DNA of 16,648 nt from Sphaerochaetaceae bacterium (GCA_016302165.1 JAEDOD010000031.1:1-16648); one strand, 5' to 3'. Positions 1 through 6,824 are shown, counted from the stretch's first letter. Translations and numbers: made by a program. Notes: generated by a model not told the origin, from the letters alone.

Positions 1-20
1 ATTGCAAGAGTCTTTTTCAT
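1..20 (-). CDS. 5' end of an unidentified gene, cut by the window edge
   Basis: Only the first six codons plus two bases are inside the window, reading M-K-K-T-L-A from an ATG at 18-20. A strong Shine-Dalgarno, AGGAGG, lies 11 nt upstream on the minus strand. M-K-K-T-L-A is a common opening for a signal peptide or lipoprotein leader, but six residues cannot establish this. It follows the membrane protein at 72-635 on the same strand with a 51-nt gap that contains two inverted repeats, so it could be co-transcribed or have its own control. Confidence 0.5.
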
Positions 21-31
21 TCCTATTTTTT

Positions 32-42
32 CCTCCTGGAGG
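32..42. repeat. Palindromic Shine-Dalgarno (CCTCC-T-GGAGG)
   Basis: The 11-nt sequence CCTCCTGGAGG is a perfect inverted repeat about its central base. On the minus strand it supplies AGGAGG for the gene starting at 20, immediately preceded by its own complement CCUCC. The mRNA could therefore partly mask its ribosome binding site, though the stem would be only about 3 bp with a 5-nt loop. Confidence 0.45.
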
Positions 43-50
43 TATTTTAC

Positions 51-65
51 ATGTACAACGTACAT
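51..65. repeat. Inverted repeat ATGTAC-N3-GTACAT upstream of the left-edge gene
   Basis: Perfect 6-bp arms (51-56 and 60-65) surround a 3-nt centre. It lies between the stop of the membrane-protein gene (72-74) and the ribosome binding site of the left-edge gene. There is no U-rich run after it on the minus strand, so it is not a convincing terminator. It could be a small operator or chance. Confidence 0.35.
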
Positions 66-71
66 TTTTCC

Positions 72-635
72 CTATTCATCTTCCCTTTCAGGAAGTACTG
101 TGGTTCCACTCTTCTCCATGGAAAGCCCCTTTCTCTGAAGAAACAGGTTCCAGGATAAGCCTAGGACCAGAAGAGTGAGCACAAGGAATATGGCATCCTT
201 CACACCTTCTCCATTTCTTATCCAGAAGATGATATGCCCCACAAACGAGGACAGGGAGAAGAAGAATACCATGAAGACCCAGGATATCATCTTCTCTGTA
301 ATCTTGTCCTTTACGGATCTGATTACATCTTTTCTGGATGAGATAAAGGTCCATACGGCATCAGACTGGCCTAGAAGCGGAAATGCAATCACAAGAAATG
401 GAAGGGATACATACATGGTCCTTCCGCTTTCTGTGTTCATAAGGAGGGAAGCAAAGTATAGAACCCACTCCATCAGAGTAGAGACGGCATATACCTTCTT
501 CAGCTTTCCGATCTCCTTTTCAGGCTTCGAGAATCCATAGAGATCTCCTCTATATACGGATTTTGTAATGATCCTTCCCTTCTTATCCTCAACATTTTCC
601 AGCCGATAATCAGAAGCATACTTTCTCGAAACCAA
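72..635 (-). CDS. Hypothetical membrane protein, four predicted transmembrane helices
   Basis: This 187-residue protein is one I do not recognise. It has a polar N-terminus (1-48), then four hydrophobic stretches at about 50-67, 74-90, 118-139 and 147-166, with a basic loop rich in K and R at 100-115 and a charged C-terminal tail ending P-E-R-E-D-E. By the positive-inside tendency the 100-115 loop is probably cytoplasmic. The start is TTG at 633-635: an in-frame TGA lies two codons upstream, and GGAG sits 6 nt before the TTG. It stands alone between purD, which diverges from it, and the left-edge gene on the same strand. No catalytic motif is visible, and a transport or sensing role would be guesswork. 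Confidence 0.7.
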   Translation of the reverse strand: MVSRKYASDYRLENVEDKKGRIITKSVYRGDLYGFSKPEKEIGKLKKVYAVSTLMEWVLYFASLLMNTESGRTMYVSLPFLVIAFPLLGQSDAVWTFISSRKDVIRSVKDKITEKMISWVFMVFFFSLSSFVGHIIFWIRNGEGVKDAIFLVLTLLVLGLSWNLFLQRKGLSMEKSGTTVLPEREDE

Positions 636-848
636 TATTCACTCCAGGCACTGTCCTTTTCCGAACAGAGCAAAAACCATACTCAGAATACACTAGTATT
701 GGCATTTCATTCAATATTAGAATCTGAACCAAGTCACGTCCTCTCTTATTAAATTAACCATAAATATTTGTATGGCCTGCAGATTGTGGACTAGAAAGTG
801 GAATCCATTCCAGTTTTCTTGCCTCAAAGGCACTTCTTTCTTTTCTTT

Positions 849-878
849 TTGCATTTTGCCATCCCCGTGTTGTACAAT
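849..878 (+). promoter_or_regulatory. Predicted sigma-70-type promoter for purD
   Basis: TTGCAT (849-854), an 18-nt spacer and TACAAT (873-878), preceded by TG one base further upstream. Transcription would begin near 885, so the leader would be only about 12 nt and just include the ribosome binding site AGAGG at 885-889. The rest of the 261-nt divergent region (636-896) shows no gene; a weak 5-bp hairpin at 820-832 is the only other structure. Confidence 0.45.
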
Positions 879-896
879 AGATGCAGAGGTAAAAAA

Positions 897-2168
897 GTGA
901 GGATTCTTGTACTTGGTTCAGGGGCCAAAGACCATGCAGTGGCATGGTGGCTAAGCCGCAGTGCATACATTTCGGAACTCTACATGGCTCCAGGCAATCC
1001 TGGAACTGCAGATATCGCAATCAACCTTCCTGATACAGACAATTCAGACTGTGATGCTGTCTATAGAGCTGTGAAAGCTTATTCCATAGATGCTGTATTC
1101 ATTGGAACGGAAGCTCCTCTTCTTGCTGGAGTAAGGGAATACCTGGCAGAGCGTGGAGTCGTCTGCTTCGGAGCCACAAAGGAAGCCTTGAAGCTTGAAG
1201 ATGACAAGGCTTTCGGCAGAGCCTTTACAGCCCGCCATGGAATACCAACTCCTGAAAGCTATCTGTTTACAGACATAAAGGATCTGGAGAAATACCTTGC
1301 AGAAAAGAGCGAGGAAAAGAGGTATACCATAAAATCCAATGCAATGACCCCATCCAGGGTTCTGCTCTCCTCTTCAGACAAGAGCTCCATCATAGCCTAC
1401 GCAAGACTGCTGTTCTCCCGTGGACCTGTACTTCTTGAGGACTACATCAACGGCATCAACGTTACAGCAACCCTTTTCCTGGACAGAAACGGCTATCTGC
1501 TGCTGCCTCTGGCCAGCGAATATACCCATGTCTCCCACTATGAAGGAACTCCTACAGGAGGAATGGGAGCAATCGCTCCAATTCCTCTTAAGGAAGAGAG
1601 AAAGAATGAAATCAAGGAACGCATCATCGAGCCACTCCTGAAAGGAATGAAGGAGGAGGGTATTTCATACAAGGGAGTAATGACGCTGTCTCTCGTCATC
1701 AGCGACAATGGCCCATATCTTGTAGATTTCCACGTAAGGCTCAACGATCCTGCAACCCAGGCCATGGTTCCGATCATCAAGACAGATGTGATGGACATAA
1801 TGATGGCAATGAAAGAGGACAAGCTCAGCACGCTGAAGCTGGAGACCTCCTCCCTCGCCACTGTAGCTGTTGTGCTTGCAACTCCCGGATACCCGATCAA
1901 TCCTGAGACAGGAAGGGAGATCAAAGGTATCGACAACTCATACCTCATGAATCTCAACGACAAGCCGTTGGTATTCGTAGGTGCAGTAAAGCGTACCAGC
2001 GACGGACGATATTTCACCGACGGCGGAAGAAACATAACTGTGGTAGGTTATGGCGATACAATCCAGGAGGCCAACGAGAGGGCATATTCCCTCATTGACC
2101 ATAGGCCTCTGGAATCCCTATGGTACAGACACGACATTGGAAATAAATTCTTCACCTGGGAGAACTGA
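897..2168 (+). CDS. purD: PurD-like ATP-grasp protein (glycinamide ribonucleotide synthetase family), divergent active site
   Basis: 423 residues, the usual PurD length, and recognisable end to end. The N domain opens with an altered dinucleotide-like loop (L-G-S-G-A-K-D-H-A, 6-14) and A-P-G-N-P-G-T-A (31-38), followed by G-T-E-A-P-L (70-75). The ATP-grasp core has K-A-F-G-R-A-F (104-110), and T-G-G-M-G-A is at 220-225. The C domain ends with the family's Y-R-x-D-I-G (410-415). PurD normally joins phosphoribosylamine and glycine using ATP in purine synthesis. Several signature residues are changed here: the glycine-rich GLAAGKG loop reads A-M-T-P-S-R-V (149-155), Q-D-H-K-R is S-E-Y-T-H (207-211), and the metal-binding E-F-N is D-F-H (277-279). 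The reaction is therefore uncertain. The start is GTG with AGAGG 7 nt upstream; a GTG at 798 in frame would add 33 residues unlike any PurD. It is monocistronic, with no other purine gene nearby. Confidence 0.85.
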   Translation: MRILVLGSGAKDHAVAWWLSRSAYISELYMAPGNPGTADIAINLPDTDNSDCDAVYRAVKAYSIDAVFIGTEAPLLAGVREYLAERGVVCFGATKEALKLEDDKAFGRAFTARHGIPTPESYLFTDIKDLEKYLAEKSEEKRYTIKSNAMTPSRVLLSSSDKSSIIAYARLLFSRGPVLLEDYINGINVTATLFLDRNGYLLLPLASEYTHVSHYEGTPTGGMGAIAPIPLKEERKNEIKERIIEPLLKGMKEEGISYKGVMTLSLVISDNGPYLVDFHVRLNDPATQAMVPIIKTDVMDIMMAMKEDKLSTLKLETSSLATVAVVLATPGYPINPETGREIKGIDNSYLMNLNDKPLVFVGAVKRTSDGRYFTDGGRNITVVGYGDTIQEANERAYSLIDHRPLESLWYRHDIGNKFFTWEN

Positions 2169-2172
2169 AGTA

Positions 2173-2194
2173 AAGGCCGACGATCGTCGGCCTT
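2173..2194. terminator. Bidirectional hairpin terminator between purD and rlmB
   Basis: Arms of 9 bp (AAGGCCGAC and its complement) flank GATC, giving a perfect 22-nt palindrome. It begins 4 nt after the purD stop and lies 5 nt beyond the convergent rlmB stop, so it can serve both. The tails are only moderately T-rich (AGCTTT on plus, TTACTT on minus), so termination efficiency is uncertain. Confidence 0.75.
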
Positions 2195-2199
2195 AGCTT

Positions 2200-2943
2200 T
2201 CAGTGGTTTCTTCTATATTCGTACATCAATATGCCTGCAGCTACAGACACATTCAAGGAGTCTATATGGCCCTGCATGGGTATGGACACTATGTAGTCGC
2301 AGTTCTTCTTCACCAGACTGGACATTCCGTCCCCTTCGCTTCCCATGACTATCACTGTCCTGTCGGAAAACTTCTCTTCATAGCTGCTGTTTCCCTTCAT
2401 GTCTGCACCATATACCCAGAAGCCATTCTTCTTCAGATATTCCAGCTCCCTGTTGAGATTTGTGACCACAGCCACAGGAACATACTGGGCGGCACCGGAT
2501 GAGACTTTCACTACAGTTTCGTTGGCCTGGACGCTTCTGCGTTCAGGAATAAGGACAAGATCAGCCCCGAACTGGTCTGCAGAACGGAGGATGGCTCCAA
2601 GATTATGAGGGTCTGTTATGCCATCCAGGACCATTACCAGAGCTCCGTCATTCTCACCAAGGGAGGAACAGAACTCCTCCACTGTAGTCTCCTTAAGCCT
2701 TGAAGCTCCCCTTCTGGGTCCGCCAAGGTCAAGAAGAGCACCTCTAAGGTCAGTTCCAGGCATCATCCTTTCCAGTTCATCCTTGGACACCTTCTTCACG
2801 GCCACCTTTCCTGTAAGGATAGCCTTCCTTTCAAGGTCACGGATCCTGTCTCCGCCTCCACGTACCAGATATAGGGTGGAACCCATTCCTGCCTTCTTCA
2901 GGGCCTCCTCTATGGCATGATAACCGTAGACTCTCTCTCCCAT
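2200..2943 (-). CDS. rlmB: 23S rRNA 2'-O-ribose methyltransferase, SpoU/TrmH family (RlmB-like)
   Basis: 247 residues. An N-terminal substrate-binding domain (about 1-80, opening G-E-R-V-Y-G-Y-H-A) is followed by a SPOUT catalytic domain (about 100-245). The three SpoU motifs are intact: D-P-H-N-L-G-A-I-L-R-S (111-121, with the conserved N and R), I-V-M-G-S-E-G-D-G-M (198-207) and S-L-N-V-S-V-A-A-G-I (229-238). RlmB uses S-adenosylmethionine to methylate a guanosine in the peptidyl-transferase loop of 23S rRNA (G2251 in E. coli). The target is inferred from the family; a tRNA-specific TrmH paralogue is less likely given the RlmB-type N domain. It starts 8 nt after dnaJ, and its AGGAGG ribosome site overlaps the dnaJ stop codon, so the two are surely co-transcribed and probably translationally coupled. 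Confidence 0.9.
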   Translation of the reverse strand: MGERVYGYHAIEEALKKAGMGSTLYLVRGGGDRIRDLERKAILTGKVAVKKVSKDELERMMPGTDLRGALLDLGGPRRGASRLKETTVEEFCSSLGENDGALVMVLDGITDPHNLGAILRSADQFGADLVLIPERRSVQANETVVKVSSGAAQYVPVAVVTNLNRELEYLKKNGFWVYGADMKGNSSYEEKFSDRTVIVMGSEGDGMSSLVKKNCDYIVSIPMQGHIDSLNVSVAAGILMYEYRRNH

Positions 2944-2951
2944 CTTTCCTC

Positions 2952-4067
2952 CTACTCGTTGTCAAAGGGAACAGGTTTAGGAGCCTTTGTCGGATTGACA
3001 GTGTCAAAAAGCTCCTTCATAAGCTTCTTTTCCTTAATTCCCATTCTCTTAGGTGTCTCAACTATGACCTTCAGGTACATATCGCCTCTGGCGCTTCCTC
3101 TCAGTACAGGTACTCCCTTTCCTCTCAGACGGAACATCTTTCCACTCTGGGTTCCTTCAGGAATGTCCACCATCACATCCGTTCCGTCAATGGTAGGAAC
3201 CTGGATGGTATCCCCAAGGGCTGCCTGTACATAGGAGATTGGAACCTGAAGATACACATCGTTTCCATCCCTTACGAAATATTTGTCAGGACGTACCCTG
3301 ATCACCAGGATAAGGTCTCCGTTAGGACCGCCATTGGCTCCTGCGTCCCCCTTTCCTCTCAGTGTAAGGCGTGTTCCGTCATCGCTTCCTGCAGGAATCG
3401 TGACGCTGACCTTCTCGCTTTTCCTTACGCTTCCGCTTCCATGGCACTCTGCACAGGGGTTATCCACCACAGTTCCGGTTCCACGGCATGTACGGCAGGT
3501 CTGGGCCATCTGGAAGAAGCCTCCACCAGAAACCACCTGGCCGCTTCCACCACAGGTAGGACAGGTATGTCTTCCGCTGCCTCCCTGACCATGACATGAT
3601 GGACAAGTGTCGTCATGGGCGAAGGAGATTTCCTTCTTGCATCCGAATGCGGCCTCCTTGAAGTCGATGGTAAGATCATACCTGAGGGATTGGCCCTGCT
3701 GAGGAGAGGAGGCGCTTCTTCTCTGGCTGCCGCCTCCACCGAAGAAGGATGAGAAGATATCCGAGAATCCACCTGCTCCACCAAAGATATCGCTGAAATC
3801 CCTGTAGACGTTCTGGTAGCCGTTACCGGCTCCTCCCATTCCATCCACTCCTGCAAAGCCATACTGGTCATAGGCTGCCTTCTTCTTAGGATCGGAAAGC
3901 ACCTCGTAGGCCTCACTGGCCTCCTTGAATCTTTCCTCAGCTTCCTTGTCGTTAGGATGGGTGTCAGGATGGTTCGCCATGGCAACCTTCCTGTAAGCCT
4001 TCTTTATTTCATCTTCTGTAGCACCCTTCTGGATGCCAAGCACTTCATAATAATCTCTTTTTGCCAT
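2952..4067 (-). CDS. dnaJ: Chaperone protein DnaJ (type I Hsp40)
   Basis: 371 residues, the usual length. The J domain (1-70) carries the H-P-D motif at 33-35 that stimulates DnaK's ATPase. A Gly/Phe-rich segment (about 76-112) follows, then the zinc-binding region with all four C-x-x-C-x-G-x-G repeats (155-162, 169-176, 191-198, 205-212), then the beta-sheet client-binding domains and dimerisation end. It delivers unfolded cytoplasmic proteins to DnaK. It lies downstream of dnaK across a 72-nt spacer that contains a strong hairpin, and rlmB follows 8 nt after. The start is ATG with a weak AGGT 6 nt upstream, so less is probably made than of DnaK. No separate promoter is evident. Confidence 0.97.
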   Translation of the reverse strand: MAKRDYYEVLGIQKGATEDEIKKAYRKVAMANHPDTHPNDKEAEERFKEASEAYEVLSDPKKKAAYDQYGFAGVDGMGGAGNGYQNVYRDFSDIFGGAGGFSDIFSSFFGGGGSQRRSASSPQQGQSLRYDLTIDFKEAAFGCKKEISFAHDDTCPSCHGQGGSGRHTCPTCGGSGQVVSGGGFFQMAQTCRTCRGTGTVVDNPCAECHGSGSVRKSEKVSVTIPAGSDDGTRLTLRGKGDAGANGGPNGDLILVIRVRPDKYFVRDGNDVYLQVPISYVQAALGDTIQVPTIDGTDVMVDIPEGTQSGKMFRLRGKGVPVLRGSARGDMYLKVIVETPKRMGIKEKKLMKELFDTVNPTKAPKPVPFDNE

Positions 4068-4083
4068 AACACGACCTAGTCTA

Positions 4084-4120
4084 CACAGAAAGCAGCATGG
4101 AATCCATGCTGCTTAGTGTG
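4084..4120 (-). other. Strong intercistronic hairpin between dnaK and dnaJ
   Basis: A perfect 11-bp stem (4090-4100 with 4104-4114) closes a 3-nt loop, and after a 2-nt mismatch four further pairs (4084-4087 with 4117-4120) extend it. On the minus-strand transcript it lies between the dnaK stop and the dnaJ ribosome site, followed by UUUCUGUG rather than a real U run. It is more likely a partial terminator or an mRNA stabiliser that favours DnaK over DnaJ than a full stop. Confidence 0.6.
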
Positions 4121-4139
4121 GAATATTAAGGATTCTCTT

Positions 4140-6068
4140 TTATTTGACTTCTTCGAAGTCTGCATCCATTGTATCTCCATTATCAGAAGAGGATGGACCC
4201 TGAGATCCTGCTCCTGGCTGAGGACCTGCACCTGCGTTGCCCTGAGCCTGCTGTGCCTGCTGAGCTGCCTCATAGACCTTCTGGCCCAGCTGCATGGAAA
4301 CCTGCTGCAGCTTCTCTGTCTTACCTTTGATCTCCTCTGCTGAAGCGTTGGAGGAAGCGATTGTGTCCCTCAGGTCCTTGATTGCAGCCTCAATGTCTGC
4401 CTTTTCGGAAGAGGAGATCTTGTCGCCATATTCCTTCAGAGCCTTTTCTGTGGAGTAGCACAGTGTCTCTGCGTTGTTCTTGGCTTCAATGGCCTCCCTT
4501 GCCTTCTTATCATCCTCGGCATGGGCTTCAGCTTCCTTTACCATCTTCTCGATATCAGCCTCGCTGAGACCTGAAGAGGATTCGATTCTGATCTTCTGCT
4601 CCTTGCCTGTTCCAAGATCCTTTGCAGATACGTGGACAATGCCGTTGGCATCGATGTCGAAGGTAACTTCAATCTGTGGTACTCCTCTAGGAGCTGGAGC
4701 GATTCCTTCAAGGTTGAACATTCCAAGTGTCCTGTTCTGGGAAGCAAGCTCTCTTTCACCCTGGAGCACGTGGATGGATACAGCTGTCTGTCCATCGGAT
4801 GCTGTGGAGAAGATCTGGCTCTTCCTTGTAGGAATTGTTGTATTTCTCTCAATGAGCTTTGTTGTTACGCCACCGAGAGTCTCGATTCCCAATGAAAGTG
4901 GTGTGACATCAAGAAGAAGCACATCCTTTACATCTCCCTTAAGGATACCACCCTGAATTGAAGCGCCTACTGCAACGACTTCATCTGGGTTGACTCCCTT
5001 GTGAGGCTCCTTTCCGAAAAGCTTCTTTACAGCTTCCTGTACCATTGGGATTCTTGTGGAACCACCAACAAGTACAACTTCATCAATATCGGAAGCAGAA
5101 AGGCCTGCATCCCTGAGAGCGTTCATGCAAGGAATCTTTGTCTTCTCAACAAGTGGCTCGATCATCTGCTCGAACTTTGCTCTTGTAAGCTCCTGCTGAA
5201 GGTGCTTAGGACCTGTTGCATCAGCTGTGATGAATGGCAGGTTGATTGTTGTGGAAGTGGAGGAGGAAAGGACGATCTTTGCCTGCTCTGAAGCTTCCTT
5301 AAGTCTCTGAAGGGCCATCTTGTCCTGAGAGAGGTCGATGCCATACTGCTTCTTGAAGTCTGCCACAAGCCACTCGATGATGACCTGGTCGATGTTATCT
5401 CCACCAAGATGTGTATCGCCGTTTGTGCTCTTTACTTCAAAGACACCATCTCCCAGCTCAAGGATTGAGATATCGAAGGTACCGCCACCAAAGTCGTAGA
5501 CGGCGATCTTCTCTTCCTTTGAGGAATCCTTTCCGAAGCCATAGGCAAGAGCTGCAGCTGTAGGCTCGTTGACGATTCTCTTAACTTCAAGGCCTGCAAT
5601 CTTTCCTGCATCCTTTGTTGCCTGACGCTGAGCGTCGTTGAAGTATGCAGGTACTGTGATGACAGCCTCTGTAACTTCTTCACCCAGGAAGTCCTCTGCT
5701 GTCTTCTTCATCTTCTGAAGGACGATTGCGGAGATCTCCTGAGGAGAGTAGAGCTTTCCGTCCACGTCAATCTTGATTTCGTCTCCAGCTCCGCTTGTCA
5801 CCTTGTAAGGGACCATTCTTGTCTCTTCTGTAACTTCATGGAACTTTCTTCCCATGAATCTCTTGATTGAGTAGATTGTGTTCTCAGGATTAGTGACCAT
5901 CTGGTTCTTTGCAGGCTTACCCACAAGTCTGTCGCTTCCCTTGAAAGCCACTACACTAGGAGTGGTCCTATCTCCTTCACTATTTGCAATTACTGTAGGT
6001 TCGTTACCTTCCATTACTGCTACGCAGCTGTTGGTAGTACCCAAGTCTATTCCAATGATCTTTCCCAT
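4140..6068 (-). CDS. dnaK: Chaperone protein DnaK (Hsp70)
   Basis: 642 residues, full length. The nucleotide-binding domain (1-382) has D-L-G-T-T-N-S (8-14), the second phosphate motif D-F-G-G-G-T-F-D (192-199) and V-L-V-G-G-S-T-R (332-339). The linker V-L-L-L-D (383-387) leads to the substrate-binding beta domain and helical lid. A Gly/Pro/Gln-rich tail ends with the usual E-E-V-K. DnaK binds exposed hydrophobic peptides in an ATP cycle driven by DnaJ and reset by GrpE, the genes on either side. The ATG is preceded by GGAG at 10 nt. A predicted promoter with inverted repeats lies 60 nt or more upstream, in the 109-nt gap after grpE, so dnaK can be expressed alone as well as by read-through. 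Confidence 0.98.
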   Translation of the reverse strand: MGKIIGIDLGTTNSCVAVMEGNEPTVIANSEGDRTTPSVVAFKGSDRLVGKPAKNQMVTNPENTIYSIKRFMGRKFHEVTEETRMVPYKVTSGAGDEIKIDVDGKLYSPQEISAIVLQKMKKTAEDFLGEEVTEAVITVPAYFNDAQRQATKDAGKIAGLEVKRIVNEPTAAALAYGFGKDSSKEEKIAVYDFGGGTFDISILELGDGVFEVKSTNGDTHLGGDNIDQVIIEWLVADFKKQYGIDLSQDKMALQRLKEASEQAKIVLSSSTSTTINLPFITADATGPKHLQQELTRAKFEQMIEPLVEKTKIPCMNALRDAGLSASDIDEVVLVGGSTRIPMVQEAVKKLFGKEPHKGVNPDEVVAVGASIQGGILKGDVKDVLLLDVTPLSLGIETLGGVTTKLIERNTTIPTRKSQIFSTASDGQTAVSIHVLQGERELASQNRTLGMFNLEGIAPAPRGVPQIEVTFDIDANGIVHVSAKDLGTGKEQKIRIESSSGLSEADIEKMVKEAEAHAEDDKKAREAIEAKNNAETLCYSTEKALKEYGDKISSSEKADIEAAIKDLRDTIASSNASAEEIKGKTEKLQQVSMQLGQKVYEAAQQAQQAQGNAGAGPQPGAGSQGPSSSDNGDTMDADFEEVK

Positions 6069-6106
6069 ATACTTATATCTCCATATATTTCAGTAGTTTA
6101 GTTTCT

Positions 6107-6120
6107 GATGGTTCCCCATC
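6107..6120 (-). other. 5'-end hairpin of the predicted dnaK mRNA, GGAA tetraloop
   Basis: On the minus strand GATGG and CCATC pair around GGAA, a GNRA-type tetraloop. With a start site near 6122 the hairpin begins about two bases into the message. A hairpin of similar design sits at the same place in the grpE leader. Confidence 0.5.
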
Positions 6121-6121
6121 T

Positions 6122-6142
6122 CTAGTTTAAGTTAATAACTAG
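6122..6142. promoter_or_regulatory. Possible operator CTAGTT-N9-AACTAG over the dnaK promoter
   Basis: Perfect 6-bp arms at 6122-6127 and 6137-6142 with a 9-nt centre span the predicted -10 region and start point. The spacing equals that of the CIRCE element bound by HrcA, but the sequence is unrelated to CIRCE (TTAGCACTC and its complement). The grpE promoter has no matching pair of arms. Confidence 0.4.
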
Positions 6143-6157
6143 GCATAAAAACGTCAA
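6129..6157 (-). promoter_or_regulatory. Predicted dnaK promoter, TTTGACG-N17-TAACTT
   Basis: The -35 is TTGACG (6152-6157, with a further T at 6158) and the -10 is TAACTT (6129-6134), 17 nt apart. The -10 keeps the three strongest positions of the consensus (T, A and the final T). The same two hexamers at the same spacing lie upstream of grpE. Confidence 0.55.
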
Positions 6158-6177
6158 ACCATCAGAAGACTTTTTTC

Positions 6178-6777
6178 TCACTTTTTAGGCTTTGCCACAA
6201 AGACCTTTGCTGTTCTCAGGACTTTTCCATGGAGAAGCCAGCCTTTGTTGCATTCCATGCTGACCTCTTCAGTGTCGATTCCTTCCTTCTCCTGGACTCC
6301 GTAGGCCTCCATTCTGTTAGGATCGAAGGGAGTTCCCACCTTGCTGTCGATCATCTCCAGACCCCAGTTGGTCTTAAGGCGCTGCAGCATCTGGTCGTTC
6401 ACCATGACGACTCCTGTCTTCATGGCTTCAAAGTCCTTGGACTGGGAAGCAGACTCAATGGCCCTTGAGAAATTGTCCAACGGCTCCAACAGGTCGGAGA
6501 TAAGTGCTTCGTTGGCATACTTTACAGCATTCTCCTTCTCTGTCCTCAGTCTCTTCTTGTAGTTTTCAGTGTCTGCCATACGTCTCAGGTCATCATCCTT
6601 CATCTTGGCCACTGTCTCTTCAAGTTCCTTGACCTTGGCTGTAAGCTCAGCTATCTTGGCGTCCTTTGGATCCTCAGTCTCCTTTTTATCCTCTTCCACC
6701 ACTTCTCCGACAACACTTTCCATAGCTTCCTGGTCTTTTTTCTCTTCCTTTTCCACGTTGTCCTTTTCCTCTGCCAT
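6178..6777 (-). CDS. grpE: Nucleotide exchange factor GrpE
   Basis: 199 residues from the chosen ATG. A very acidic, lysine-rich N-terminus (1-45) leads into the long dimeric helix (about 45-100, with I-A-E-L-T-A-K-V-K-E-L-E-E-T). The beta head follows (about 110-195), with P-F-D-P-N-R-M-E-A and W-L-L-H-G-K-V-L-R-T-A-K-V motifs typical of the family. GrpE opens DnaK to release ADP, and in some bacteria its long helix melts on heating. The ATG at 6777 has AGGAAG 7 nt upstream. An upstream ATG at 6819, behind GGGAGG, would add 14 basic residues and cannot be excluded. It follows the coiled-coil gene by 102 nt, with a predicted promoter of its own, and precedes dnaK by 109 nt. Confidence 0.95.
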   Translation of the reverse strand: MAEEKDNVEKEEKKDQEAMESVVGEVVEEDKKETEDPKDAKIAELTAKVKELEETVAKMKDDDLRRMADTENYKKRLRTEKENAVKYANEALISDLLEPLDNFSRAIESASQSKDFEAMKTGVVMVNDQMLQRLKTNWGLEMIDSKVGTPFDPNRMEAYGVQEKEGIDTEEVSMECNKGWLLHGKVLRTAKVFVAKPKK

Positions 6778-6824
6778 ATATTTACTTCCTTTTATGTTGT
6801 TCTTTTTTTTCCTTCTCATGACAA

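Larger units (their letters stand above)
6103..6167. repeat. Long-range inverted repeat in the grpE-dnaK gap
   Basis: Perfect 11-bp arms, TTCTGATGGTT at 6103-6113 and its complement at 6157-6167, are separated by 43 nt. The second arm overlaps the -35 of the predicted dnaK promoter by one base and lies mostly upstream of it. Both arms are therefore present only in RNA reading through from grpE. Confidence 0.7.

Noticed and set aside
820..832. Terminator-like hairpin TGCCT-CAA-AGGCA with a T-rich tail before purD
   Set aside because: Only 5 bp with a 3-nt loop, upstream of the predicted promoter, with no plus-strand gene before it.
798..896. Longer PurD from an upstream GTG at 798
   Set aside because: The added 33 residues match no PurD N-terminus; the family begins at M-R-I-L-V-L-G and the GTG at 897 has a proper ribosome site.
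3425..3985. Minus-strand open frame of 186 codons inside dnaJ
   Set aside because: Same strand as dnaJ in a shifted frame; dnaJ is complete and canonical, so this is a shadow.
6157..6176. Plus-strand terminator: repeat arm followed by six T
   Set aside because: The stem would need a 43-nt loop and no plus-strand gene lies upstream.
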